This document shows, piece by piece, positions 42,995 to 52,621 of a stretch of DNA of 64,000 nucleotides; the stretch's first letter is position 1, and each line of letters starts with the position of its first letter. Location: NCBI GenBank assembly GCA_025201705.1, contig MU616614.1, positions 1 to 64,000 of the forward strand, in the 5' to 3' direction. The position numbers were made by a program, and so were the translations under genes. The notes under the pieces were generated by a model. That model ran no database searches. It was not told the origin of the DNA and saw only the letters and a list, made by a program, of their open reading frames with translations. This stretch comes from Dissophora ornata. Taxonomy: Eukaryota > Mortierellomycota > Mortierellomycetes > Mortierellales > Mortierellaceae.

Positions 42995-45900
42995 TCAAGT
43001 TTGGATCGCGTTCATCACGTTGGTCGGCGTAATGAGATCGAACACTACCGTCTCAGGAATCGCAGTAGCACCGGGCCGCGAGCTTAGGTATTTCGCTGTA
43101 TCCCTGGCCTGCCGCGCAGCAATAGCTTCACCGATCTTCACGACGTCTTGGTAGTACTTGAACACGACGTCCCGAAGCTCTGTTGTGACGAAACCGTAGC
43201 TGTCCTGCAAGAAGTCGATCGAAGGCTCCAGCACGCCGCGGCCCAGTACCGTTTCTGGATAAGGGCCTTGGCCAGTCAGCGACGCATTAATCTGAATGTC
43301 CTTAAATGTCATTTTGCCGATTTGATCATACGTATGAGTTTGCGAGGGAAGACAGGCCAGTACGTCGTCCGACGTCCAGTGTGAGGACAGCTTTCCTTGC
43401 GGCAATGGATACATCAGGAACGAGGCGTTGGGCACGAACGCCCCGTGATTATAAGAGCCATCGTTCACCACTGTATGCTGCACTGTGAACTGCCATATGA
43501 ACATTGTAAGCACTTCGTGTAGCTTCTCGACGGTCTTGACCTTATCCGGAAAGCGATGCGCGACCCTCTCGTCCTCACCCTCATCCGGAAGGCGATGCGC
43601 GACACTCTGGTCGTTGACATGGTTGAATGCCGGAGTCAGCTTGCTGAAGAAGCGCTGGAGCTGGATATCCTCCGCAACCGCCTGATCGCTTTGGCGATAT
43701 TGAATTGCGATGAAATTTTTGACGAAGTCTGAAATCGCATCATACCAAAGACGGGCGTCGTGAATATACGCATAGGAGAACGGAGTTTGCTCGACGCCGC
43801 GACGTTCGGCGTTGATTGGAATTGCCAGATCCAGGAAGCGAAATTTATCATTGTCGTTGTACATCTTGTCCTGCAGCTGATAGTTGCCGATTCGACCACA
43901 GGAGAAAATCAGGTCGTAGATGAAGCCGACGTTGTACACCCCTGGAGCACCATTGAGCACGCGGGTGTCGGGGAAGGATTGGGCATGAGGGCGGTAGTCT
44001 TGGTTGTAGATATTCTTTTGGAACTCCAAGGCTTTCACCAGGTGCGGCCGCAGCAACTTGAACACGGGGTGTTGCTGAAACTCCTCGCGAGATTGGGGCG
44101 ATGTGGTTGGATTGAAGACCTCTTGCGAGAAAAGAGCGATCGAAACCATCGCGCAGATCTGATGCGTATGCAGCTGATGGAAGCCTACATCGTGCAGCGT
44201 CTGGCCTGCGCAATTGGTCTGCATCTTGGCCAGCAGCCAGGCATTTTCGGCATTGATCATGTTCGGCGTGAACAACTCGCCGTCTTCCTCAAGCTGTATG
44301 CCGACTGGCATCAGCTCATTATTGTCGTTAACGGTGAAAAGGACGAGAGGCTTGGCAAGATAATGGCCCACCGGAGTTATTGTGCAGGCATTGAGATAGT
44401 GCCGGTAGTCGGCCACGTATTTCACCGTTTCTAGCCCTCCAGGAATATGCGCTGGGTCAATGCGTGCCTCCCTCAGCAGCCGGTTGAAATTCAAATTCGA
44501 CACATTCTGTAGTAAATTCGGCATAAAGCCCGCCAATTGTTGTCGGGCAAACTCATCGTCGTCCTTCAGCCAGAATTTCGGTGCCGGGATCGTCTGAAAG
44601 TTGTTGCCATAGTAAATGGCCTCCAACTTCCTCACCGAGCTATCTGTATCCGCGACCTGGACTGGCGGCAGCTTGTCACGCCGGGTGACATTTTCATTCC
44701 AGGTCGCATTCAGCATGGCCAACACCTGCTTATCCCGCGTGGAGGACTTCATGGATTGCGGCACCGTGTCGTACTTCTTCACGAACGCGGGAACTTCCCC
44801 TTCGAAGACGTAGTCCTCCTCGCTATAGATGCTTGGGCCTCCGCTCGGTGGCAGTGTTGCAGCTTTGCGGTCATCCGGGTTGTACTGATACTCATAGTGC
44901 ATTATGTTGGCTGTTGCCGGGTCGCCCATTATATCCGGTACCGTGAATGTCCCCCAGGTCTTCGTCATCTGTTTAATTTTCTCGTCCTCTCCAGCATGCC
45001 CCAGGATGTTCAGCACCGCGTTATAGGCCGAATCCAACGCCCCAACTATCCAGCCGTGATGGACTGAGCAGCACTCCCCGGCAAAGTTCAGGCGGCCGTC
45101 AAACTCGGGCGTCAACAGAGAGGGGTAGAGGTACTTGAACTGTCCTGGCTTGAACAAGGCGAACGCGCCTCCGCCTGCATGCTGGTCCCAGAACCAGGTC
45201 TTGGCCGTGCTGGCGTAGTCCCGGGGATTCGGTAAAACGTCGTCCATTTTAATGTGGGGATATAGATACTGAATGCTCTTGAGACATTCTTGGATGCGCT
45301 CCTCTTCGCCGAGCGCCCCCAACTTGCGCGCATCTTCACCCCAACAGTACACCTGAAGCACACCCCCCGTCGCGTTGTAGCCATACGACGGAAAGACGAT
45401 CTGCCTGATGGGGCGGTCCGTTGTTGCCACACCGCCCTTTATGCCCCTGTCGCTCCAGAACTGCCGCGTGAAGGTTATGAAGGCCTTGAATGAGGACATG
45501 TAGTTGCTACTGCGTAAAGCCTGTGCCTTCGCGAAGGAAACGTCTTCTTCCAGCAGGTTCGAATAAGCGCTGTTGGGCAATGTGGTGATGACATACGGGT
45601 AGGTTCGCACTTCGGTGCTACCATTGATGGCCAGTGTTACCTGCATGCCACTGAGGCGTTGCATCTGGTCCCGAACAGGACGCATGGCGGTCACTTTGTG
45701 TGAAGTGTACACGCGCTGTCTGCGCACAATTTCTTCATAGCTAGTCGCGATACCCAAACGCTCGACGGGGTGCAAATCCCATTCATCCTGCAGGAGGTTG
45801 GGCGGGTCATACTTGTAGCGACCATCCGATTGCGGCAACATGCCCACATCACGCTGAGCGTCTTGACCTTCGCTTATTGTGACAGAGCCGTTCATATCGA

Positions 45901-47092
45901 GTACCAGCCTACATGCATCCGGGAGGTTCTGCATCCCCTTGTTCACCGTCAGCATATGGATATTGGGGTCTTTCGGCTCATACGGGTTTTTGCTACCGCC
46001 CCAATCATAGACGGCGATTACCATCTCCACGAAAGATACGGAGTACATCCCAGTTCCCGCGTTGGTAGTCTCGAGGAAATTGACAACGGACCATGGCAGC
46101 GGATCGCTCTTTATCCCCATTTCCGGATCGTAGTACTTGCCCAGGTCTCCGAGGCGGAACTGAGTGGTCAGGTAATCCCACATTGAATATTGATCGAACT
46201 GCATTAGCAGCTCGAAGCCCTCAGCGAACAACCGGTTGATGGCCTCCAGGAACGGCGCGTTCACCATATCCAGCACCTTGTGGATCGGTAGGTAATCCTG
46301 GCCATCTTCCTGCTTTGCAGTCAACCAGACCATAGGCACGTTGCCGCCCTTCTTCACGTCGAAGTTGAGGCTCCCCAGCTTCGCCTCTTCGGCAGTCGTG
46401 GGCTCGCTCATGTTATTATAACGCAGCGGTTGCATTGGTGAATCGTAATAGAACTTTCGCCAGTACACTTTCTGATCGTCCATGCCTTTGCGGTGCAGCA
46501 CCGCATTCACCGCCAGAGCCATCTGCTGCACCGGCAGCATGTCCTCCGAATACTTTGGCAGGCGCATCCCACCTACTTCTCCATACAAGCAGGCATTGTT
46601 CTCGACTAGCGCATTGTAGTTGCCGGGCGAGTACCAAGTGTAAATTCGTCCGCCCACGCGTTCCGATGACTCCAACACCTCGAACTCGACATTGAGCGAC
46701 TGAAGGATCAATCCTGCAAATAGGCCCGCCATACCGGCACCCACGATCCCGACCTGGGCCTTTTCCGTGTGGGCAGGCAACCCGGCAGTGTATTTCCCCT
46801 CGATGGCTTCACGATCCCTGCGGTATATGTCACTCTCTATAGGAATTTCATCGTCCTTGAGCTGTTTGTCACTCTCCTTGCGAAATTCAAGCTCCTCCTG
46901 TTTTTTTTTATGAGTTGCCTCGTGATGAGAACGATCCAAGCGGGCAGTGTCACGCTGTTGCTTGAGCTTGGCACGGTGTTCGGCTCCAAAATTCTCCAAT
47001 ACCCAGCGTGCGTACGCTTTGCGGAAAGAACCCCGATTCTGATAGTCGCGCTGGAGGGACCCGGTCGTGGGATTGAGATCAAGATAGCTCAT
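42995..47092 (-). CDS. FAD amine/L-amino acid oxidase fused to a lipoxygenase domain
   Basis: 1365 residues in one exon. The N-terminal half is a flavin amine oxidase: charged leader (about 1-110), FAD loop GIVGAGMAGLFAG (Gly118, 120, 123), ERVGGRIYTW, and the closing flavin motif LNFAGECCSVHHGWIVGALD. It should oxidise an amine or amino acid, releasing H2O2. The C-terminal ~550 residues are a lipoxygenase domain: WLLAKMQTNCAGQTLHD, then His972 and His977 (H-x4-H), HPVFKLLRPH, His1206 and Asn1210 (QHTVVNDG) and VPNASFLMYPLP. Those residues match four of the five iron ligands. The fifth is the C-terminal carboxylate, and the chain ends NAIQT rather than the usual Ile. I know of no characterised enzyme of this architecture. 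No signal peptide is seen. Both halves read without a break, so this is a true fusion frame. A ~15-residue motif (VAHR[LF]PD) is tandemly repeated near 1160-1185. Confidence 0.85.
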   Translation of the reverse strand: MSYLDLNPTTGSLQRDYQNRGSFRKAYARWVLENFGAEHRAKLKQQRDTARLDRSHHEATHKKKQEELEFRKESDKQLKDDEIPIESDIYRRDREAIEGKYTAGLPAHTEKAQVGIVGAGMAGLFAGLILQSLNVEFEVLESSERVGGRIYTWYSPGNYNALVENNACLYGEVGGMRLPKYSEDMLPVQQMALAVNAVLHRKGMDDQKVYWRKFYYDSPMQPLRYNNMSEPTTAEEAKLGSLNFDVKKGGNVPMVWLTAKQEDGQDYLPIHKVLDMVNAPFLEAINRLFAEGFELLMQFDQYSMWDYLTTQFRLGDLGKYYDPEMGIKSDPLPWSVVNFLETTNAGTGMYSVSFVEMVIAVYDWGGSKNPYEPKDPNIHMLTVNKGMQNLPDACRLVLDMNGSVTISEGQDAQRDVGMLPQSDGRYKYDPPNLLQDEWDLHPVERLGIATSYEEIVRRQRVYTSHKVTAMRPVRDQMQRLSGMQVTLAINGSTEVRTYPYVITTLPNSAYSNLLEEDVSFAKAQALRSSNYMSSFKAFITFTRQFWSDRGIKGGVATTDRPIRQIVFPSYGYNATGGVLQVYCWGEDARKLGALGEEERIQECLKSIQYLYPHIKMDDVLPNPRDYASTAKTWFWDQHAGGGAFALFKPGQFKYLYPSLLTPEFDGRLNFAGECCSVHHGWIVGALDSAYNAVLNILGHAGEDEKIKQMTKTWGTFTVPDIMGDPATANIMHYEYQYNPDDRKAATLPPSGGPSIYSEEDYVFEGEVPAFVKKYDTVPQSMKSSTRDKQVLAMLNATWNENVTRRDKLPPVQVADTDSSVRKLEAIYYGNNFQTIPAPKFWLKDDDEFARQQLAGFMPNLLQNVSNLNFNRLLREARIDPAHIPGGLETVKYVADYRHYLNACTITPVGHYLAKPLVLFTVNDNNELMPVGIQLEEDGELFTPNMINAENAWLLAKMQTNCAGQTLHDVGFHQLHTHQICAMVSIALFSQEVFNPTTSPQSREEFQQHPVFKLLRPHLVKALEFQKNIYNQDYRPHAQSFPDTRVLNGAPGVYNVGFIYDLIFSCGRIGNYQLQDKMYNDNDKFRFLDLAIPINAERRGVEQTPFSYAYIHDARLWYDAISDFVKNFIAIQYRQSDQAVAEDIQLQRFFSKLTPAFNHVNDQSVAHRLPDEGEDERVAHRFPDKVKTVEKLHEVLTMFIWQFTVQHTVVNDGSYNHGAFVPNASFLMYPLPQGKLSSHWTSDDVLACLPSQTHTYDQIGKMTFKDIQINASLTGQGPYPETVLGRGVLEPSIDFLQDSYGFVTTELRDVVFKYYQDVVKIGEAIAARQARDTAKYLSSRPGATAIPETVVFDLITPTNVMNAIQT

Positions 47093-47846
47093 GATGGGTC
47101 TTCAATAACGAAAAACTATTGTAAAAAGCTGTATGAAACGAGTTGAAGGACCGAGAAGCAGTAATGATTGTCAGAAGTTGCTGGTATGCAATCTCGATAG
47201 GCAAACCCCACCACCGCAACAAAAGTCACTCATGAATCGAAGAACAGTGAAATGGCAGACACCGAAATAACAAAATTTTCTATACACATCGTGTGTCAAT
47301 TTTTCTAGCACACTTCGTGGGATTCCATGAAATATGGACCTTCAGCGTTCGTAGGAGTACCACTGCAAACCATTGGTTTGTAAGAGCCCAGATGCGGATG
47401 AAGAGGAGGATGAGAGTACCTCAGAGGATGATGAATACCGTTCCAGACACGCTTATGGCCCGTGCGAAACCGTGCCAGCTGTGCTTGCCTCCATTGCGCG
47501 CTCAAATTATTTTTTTCCTTTTAATCCTCACAAGAGCCTTCACACATGTGTTCTCCTTTGCGAGCAGTTCTTTTTTTTTTCAGTGTTCATTTTTTCGGCC
47601 AAAATGCCTCATCATCATTATAATAATGATTCGCAGATTTCCACGGGAAGTTTTGACCAGAGACCTCCACTTACCCTTTAAAAAAGTTTTGATATTCCTA
47701 TGCAGTTAATTCTTGTGTCTGAGTTGGCCTTTGTCAAGGCAGGGTCGAGGATTTAGGGAGAATTGGATGGGAAAGAGAAGCGGAAGGTGAGGATCACTGT
47801 ATTAAAGCTAAGGACTACATATATAACTTTTCAACCGGGCCCGTGC
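47093..47846. other. Gene-less stretch upstream of the fusion gene
   Basis: Probable promoter of the minus-strand fusion gene. A short acidic frame near 47391-47520 (SPDADEEEDESTSEDDEY) looks protein-like but has no start or exon context and is not called. Confidence 0.4.
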
Positions 47847-48240
47847 GCATGGAAAGAGTTGAGCGTAGGGCGCGGAGCCACTGTCGTGTTTCTCAAACAT
47901 GCCATGGACAGCACACCAATCAAAGAAGATGGAGAGCAGGGCAACCAATTGATAGTCTATGCAAATCGCTTGTGCAACATAAAGAAAAGAAAATTTCACG
48001 GTCATCTGTAAGATCAAGAGTTGAGTGTGGAGCGAACATCATGTTTCTCAAACATACCATGCACAGTGCATAAATCAAACAAAAGGGAGAGCCTTACCAA
48101 GCGCAGGGTAAACAAAATGATATACAAATCACTTGTGCAACATAAAGAAAAGAAGAGTTGGGTGTGGAGCGAACATCGATGCGTGTTTCTCAAACATACC
48201 ATGCACAGCGCATAAATCAAACAATAGGGAGAGCCTCACC
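47847..48240. repeat. Diverged tandem repeat, ~142-155-bp unit, three copies
   Basis: The block TTTCTCAAACAT.CCATG recurs at 47889, 48044 and 48186, each time preceded by GAGTTG.G.GT(G/A)G.GCG and, in two cases, by GTGCAACATAAAGAAAAGAA. Copies differ by indels. Origin unknown. Confidence 0.75.
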
Positions 48241-48682
48241 AAGCTTGTCTATAATCGTAAAGCAAAGAACATTCTGTCTATTCCACCATCTACACATCCA
48301 TCTCTTTGTTCACATCTCCAAAACGTGATTTATGCATCAAAACGTGATTTAGGTGACTACCCTTTTCCCCGCGGAAAGCAAGAAAGTAGGTCAAAAGGTT
48401 ATCGCGACGTGCACTATTGAGAGTGAATGCCAGCGACAAATGAACAACGATGTGCCACCGAGATCAACGCTTGACTGCACCATGGAGAGGATTGGAGGAT
48501 ACAGTTTTGGTCGATGTCTTCAAATTTTTAACACCCTGACGAGGGGTGGCAGTAATTGCGTGGGTCCATCGAGTTAGCCCATGGGAACGCGACTGGTTAT
48601 ATAGCGTTGGTGGATACCTTCATTGCAAAGGGGGACATTATTCGTAGATTCCTACCTACATATGATTTTGGCAAAGTTGTTG

Positions 48683-48783
48683 GAGCTGTCCGAAAGTTGT
48701 TCTAGGCGTTCGAAAGTTGTTCTAGGCGTTCGAAAGTTGTTCTAGGCGTTCGAAAGTTGTTCGAGGCGTTCCAGGCGTTCGAC
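48683..48783. repeat. 20-bp minisatellite
   Basis: About four units of GTTCTAGGCGTTCGAAAGTT, decaying into GTTCGAGGCGTTCCAGGCG. A related array is at 49594-49668. Confidence 0.9.
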
Positions 48784-49425
48784 CTGTTAAGTACATATTA
48801 GGTCTGTTGTTATCTGCTATGCAAACACTCGTGTGTCCAAAGCAAGAGAGGCAGCCGGTTACCATTCAGCATTGCCCAGCGTGTCGCCCGGTCTTTCTGT
48901 TGTTTTATCGAGAAGGAGACCCGCGAGCGTCTATGGAAACCAAGGTGCACAGCAACGGTGGTATGGGAAAAATCCAACAGGGTCACGGAGAAGAAGAAGC
49001 GGAACTGACCAGAGGGTCAGCAAGCGCGACCGTGGAAGCAGATATACGGCTGGAGCCCTCGAGCGAACGAGTGTTTATGCGGCAAGTCTCCAACGGAGCA
49101 CGAAAATGAGCAGTGCCCTGGCGAGCAACCAGACCCCCGAGTTGCCGATCGGGCTGTGCTAGCGAGCCTCAAGGGTTTGCAGTACCTAGGAGTGATGGAA
49201 AGGAGAGGATATATGGCAATCGAGCTGTTCAGGGAGGACTAGACTTCCTTGAACTTGCCTCCACGAAGGGCGGCAAGGGTCATCCGGGGTTAAGCGCACC
49301 CAGTGTGTCGTAGAGAACGGATTGTGTCTCCTCAAGTGCTGGCAACCATTCTTACACTTCCAAAAACGGATTAAACTTGACGTCAATAAAAAAAAAAAAA
49401 GGAAAGAAAAAAAAAAAAAAAAAAG
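48784..49425 (+). mobile_element. Retroposon 3' region ending in poly-A
   Basis: Ends in CCAAAAACGGATTAAACTTG, ACGTCA and an A-rich tail (49387-49425). The same terminus, inverted, is at 14157-14285. Upstream, 48800-49320 has several overlapping degenerate frames (for example CPACRPVFLLFYREGD) without a recognisable reverse transcriptase, consistent with a 5'-truncated, decayed LINE. The left limit is not defined. Confidence 0.5.
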
Positions 49426-49593
49426 GTCAAAGAGGGGTTATCGCGAACATGGCATGGCACAGGAGTGCGACGCGCACTGTTGAGAGTGAATGCCGATGAC
49501 AAATGAACAATGATGTGTCAAAATCAAAACCACCGAGATCGATGCAAGAAATCGCTTACTACATTTTTATTGACTTGCGCGACTGGACCACCA

Positions 49594-49668
49594 TGTTCGA
49601 AAGTTGTTCGAGCCGTTCGAGGCGTTCAACTTGTTCGAGGCGTTCGAGGCGTTCGACCTGTTCGTAGG
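49594..49668. repeat. Minisatellite related to 48683-48783
   Basis: GTTCGAAAGTTGTTCGAGCC then GTTCGAGGCGTTCGACCTG-type units: the same motif family as the array 0.9 kb to the left. Confidence 0.85.
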
Positions 49669-49859
49669 GGGTGTCCAACCATATTTACCATGTTAGGAAA
49701 ACGAGCAGCGCAGGGGGCCAACACGCCGAACAGAAATTCTTCTTGGTTCAAATTTCAGGATCAGAGTACTTGACCTGAAAGACTTGATTCTCGTCCCAAA
49801 TACTTCAGGATCCTCTCTGAGCAAATAAAAAGAAAGTGTGCTGTAAGAGGCTCAGGCCA

Positions 49860-50181
49860 TGCACGCTGCCCTATGAACCGCAAGAGAGCACGTCTCCAAT
49901 CCCCGTCTGCGTCTATTTCGCTTGACGTTGAGGGCCAAGCTGACATGGACAACGGTCGAATGCCTGAAGTCGGCGAAAGAGATATCGAAACCGAGACTTC
50001 TCATAACCGCACTCAGCGGTGTGCATCTTGCAAGAATTTTGGCCACGCTCGCTCAAACCATAGTCACTGCCCTATGAATCCCAAGAGAGCACGTCTCCAA
50101 GTTCCGTCTACGTCAATTTCGCTTGATGCTGAGTACCAAGCTGACATGGAGAATGGTCGAGTCCCTGAGACATGCCAGTGA
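49860..50181 (+). pseudogene. Helitron-associated zinc-knuckle repeats
   Basis: An open frame carries a 201-bp in-frame duplication (ATG at 49873 and 50074). Each copy reads CPMN.KRARLQ.PS.SISLD.E.QADM.NGR.PE, preceded by GHAR. The second copy has a full CASCKNFGHARSNHSHC knuckle (C-x2-C-x4-H-x4-H-x2-C by inspection). A third, FCEKRGHLNRKHGSC, follows at about 50297-50340. Such knuckles are expected for a nucleic-acid-binding N-terminus of the element. Confidence 0.55.
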
Positions 50182-50459
50182 GTTTCTGCGCCATGGTCAA
50201 CGCACCGATATAAAAAAATAGAAAAACGCACTCTAATATTCATTCCATTTTTCCGCTTCTTGACAGGGCCCAACGACAGCAAAGGAACACCGATATGTAT
50301 TCTGTGAGAAACGGGGCCATTTAAATCGCAAGCACGGTAGTTGTAACTTCAATCGCCAAAAGTACGCCGCTCTGTCCGCATGCACATTCAGGTCGCAATT
50401 GTCATCAATTATCACTCTAATCTGCCTTCTCACTGTCAGGTTACAGCAAAGGGAATAAA

Positions 50460-51726
50460 ACGCTCAAAATATTGCCAGCAATCATCTTCACGACCCTGCG
50501 GGGCCATCCATCAACACCTCTGTTGATACCCTGGCTCCTCCCAACGTACCTGTCGACCCGCCTGCCCCCCTTGCCCTTCCTGTCGACGATCCTGCGCCTC
50601 CTGCCGTCGAACCCGCTGCCTCTCCTGTCCAAGTCCTTGCCCCTATCGCCCGAAGGGCATTCATCGAGGACTTGATCAAGAGCAAGCACGTCAGTGACCA
50701 TCGACACTACGCTGGGGAAATAGTTACATGCCGTCACTGCAAAGCACGCATGTTGATCCAAGAACGATCCCTGATTGTAGGCCCCACGGTCACCGCCCCA
50801 CTGTTTAATCTCTGCTGTGGCAACGGCACTATTCTCCCCCCCCCAAAAAAAAAAAAAATTGATCATGAGCCGATTATCTTGGATCTCCTCCGAGGCCCTC
50901 ACAGAACCATTTTCGTACACACATCAGGAGGTACAGTGTACTGTCTTTCACGTCCACTGGCGCCATAGTCGACGAAAGCTACGCCACCCAGCCAGGCCCC
51001 TACATCTATCGCATCGGAGGAGACTTTTTCTACCGTCCTGGGTCTTTGTTACTGCCAGGAGAGCTGCAGATTGACCTTAACGACCCAGCTCAGCGCGAAC
51101 GGCTGAAAGGTTTGTTCGCCCAAGTTTGGATCTATGATCCATCTGTCCAGACTGCCCGTCGCATGGATATCGCCAATGGAGACTTAAAGGAGGAGATCCT
51201 CAATCAGCTTCAGGTGCTCTTCGAATGCATCAACTCGTTTTGCTAGGCATACAGGTCCATGCGGGAACAGCTTCAGAACGGCGAGAACGTTGACGAGTAC
51301 AACCTCTTTCGGTGTCAGTATAATCTTCCGGCATCGACCGAGGTTTCTTTGATCATTCCTGGAGAAGCCATCACCGCTGCCAGCAGGGATATCATCATCC
51401 AGGGCAGAGATGGCCCTTTCAACCGGGTCTTTGAGACCTCCCCCATCTTTGATCCCTTACATTTTGTCCTTTTGCATCCGCATGTCGAACACGGCTGGAC
51501 ATTCAAGGTCATTCCCAGGCACGACCCTGCAGCTGGAAATGACGGTGGTGACGATGGCGAGGAGATCCAAGTCGAGGAGGGGGAGCTGAAGGTGGAGGGG
51601 CAAGCCGACGACGGTGTCGAGATCGATCGTGGGACAACAGGCAACAAGTGGGTGACGCTTGCCCAATTCACTAGCTTTCGCCTTATGATCCCATTGATTT
51701 TCTGCTTCACATTGGAGAGGCATTGA
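50460..51726 (+). pseudogene. Helitron N-terminal region, broken
   Basis: Contains VTCRHCKARMLIQER and FNLCCGNGTILPP, the Cys-rich start typical of Helitron proteins. VWIYDPSVQTARRMD, RSMREQLQNGENVDEY, VSLIIPGEAIT..SRDIII and FDPLHFVLLHPHVEHGW follow, the segment normally preceding the Rep domain. Breaks: a frame change across the A-run at 50845-50860 and a TAG at 51244-51246 in the middle of the conserved NSF.AYR block. Confidence 0.75.
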
Positions 51727-51819
51727 ACCAACAGTCGCAGTCGGAGACCACAGCGATTACATTTGCATACCGCTACAAGTCCTCTTTGCCCCTCTCCCCT
51801 CGACCACCCACGGTTCACC

Positions 51820-52490
51820 TGAAAAGCAGCTCATCAAAGCCATCTATCCCACCATTGACACTGCTCCACTGGACCCTGACCTCTTCATGAGTAGTATCAT
51901 CTCGACGCCCCGTAACAAGGATGTTGCCACGTCGAACAGCATGGCCACCGATATGCTGTATCGCGGGCAAGACAGGACTCTGTCTCGGACCCAGAGTCAT
52001 CAGGTCGGTATCCCATCGAATACTTGAACTCACTCGACCCCTCGGGATTAGCGCCCTATGAACTGCGGTTGAAGATCGGACAGCCTGTGGTTCTCATACT
52101 CAATATGAACGCCAAGCAGGGTCTTTACAATGGCATACGGCTCATTATCAGGTACCTTGGGAGAAAGGTAATGCACGCAAACATTCTCTTTAGCGCACAC
52201 AGAGGTAAGTGCGTCTTTCTCCCTCGCATCCCTCTGACCACTGTCGATGATGGCACATGCCCTGTCATGTTCACAAGGCGTCAGTTCTCAGTCAAGCCCG
52301 CCTTCGCTATGACCATCAGTTAGGCCCAAGGGCAGACACTCAACTCCGTTGGCGTTTACCTCTCAGAGCCTGTGTTCGGTCATGGTCAACTCTATGTCGC
52401 GCTTTCCCGATGCACAGATCCTCGCCGTCTGAAGGTCCTTATCAGCAACAGCACCTTCAAGGAAGGGATGGCACGCATACCCGCAATATA
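51820..52490 (+). pseudogene. Helitron Pif1-like helicase C-terminus, broken
   Basis: Fragments in two frames read LIKAIYPTIDTAPLD, IISTPRNKDVA and YPIEYLNSLDPSGLAPYELRLKIGQPV. They continue as NAKQGLYNGIRLIIRYLG, HRGKCVFLPRIPLT, FAMTIS and, after a TAG at 52321-52323 (where AAG for the conserved KAQGQTLNSVG would fit), LYVALSRCTDPRRLKVLIS. This is the C-terminal helicase end (motifs V-VI region) of Helitron transposases. Confidence 0.85.
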
Positions 52491-52592
52491 GTCTACAAAT
52501 CCATATTGTAATCATATAGAATACCCGCGTTATACCCGCGATATTGTTAGAAGATCCGGGTTGTAATAAAGCCATCACTCCTCCATTCATCA

Positions 52593-52621
52593 CCCGTGCG
52601 TGAGCCACGGGCTTTTGCTGG
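52593..52621 (+). other. Helitron 3' terminus: hairpin plus CTGG
   Basis: A perfect 6-bp stem CCCGTG (52593-52598) / CACGGG (52606-52611) with a 7-nt loop is followed six bases later by CTGG (52618-52621) and then T. This matches the canonical subterminal hairpin, CTRR end and 3'-T target of Helitrons. Confidence 0.8.

Larger units (their letters stand above)
49853..52621 (+). mobile_element. Helitron relic (non-autonomous, internally deleted)
   Basis: Rolling-circle transposon remnant. Order: zinc-knuckle repeats (49860-50360), the N-terminal Helitron region (50460-51726), then a jump to the last part of the Pif1-type helicase (51820-52490), and a 3' hairpin with terminal CTGG. The HUH Rep domain and most helicase motifs are missing, so it cannot transpose by itself. 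The 3' end fits Helitron rules (hairpin, about 10 nt, CTRR, then T in the flank). The 5' TC terminus was not found, so the left limit is approximate. Confidence 0.85.

Noticed and set aside
43760..45067. Long plus-strand frames opposite the oxidase-lipoxygenase gene
   Set aside because: Antisense to a strongly supported coding gene; they reflect its codon bias.
42995..47092. Bacterial horizontal transfer as the origin of the fusion gene, based on it being intronless
   Set aside because: The P5CR and array membrane genes nearby are also intronless, and base composition by eye is not distinct, so the sequence alone does not support the claim.
47391..47520. Acidic peptide frame SPDADEEEDESTSEDDEY
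   Set aside because: No start, stop or splice context connecting it to a gene; too short to support.
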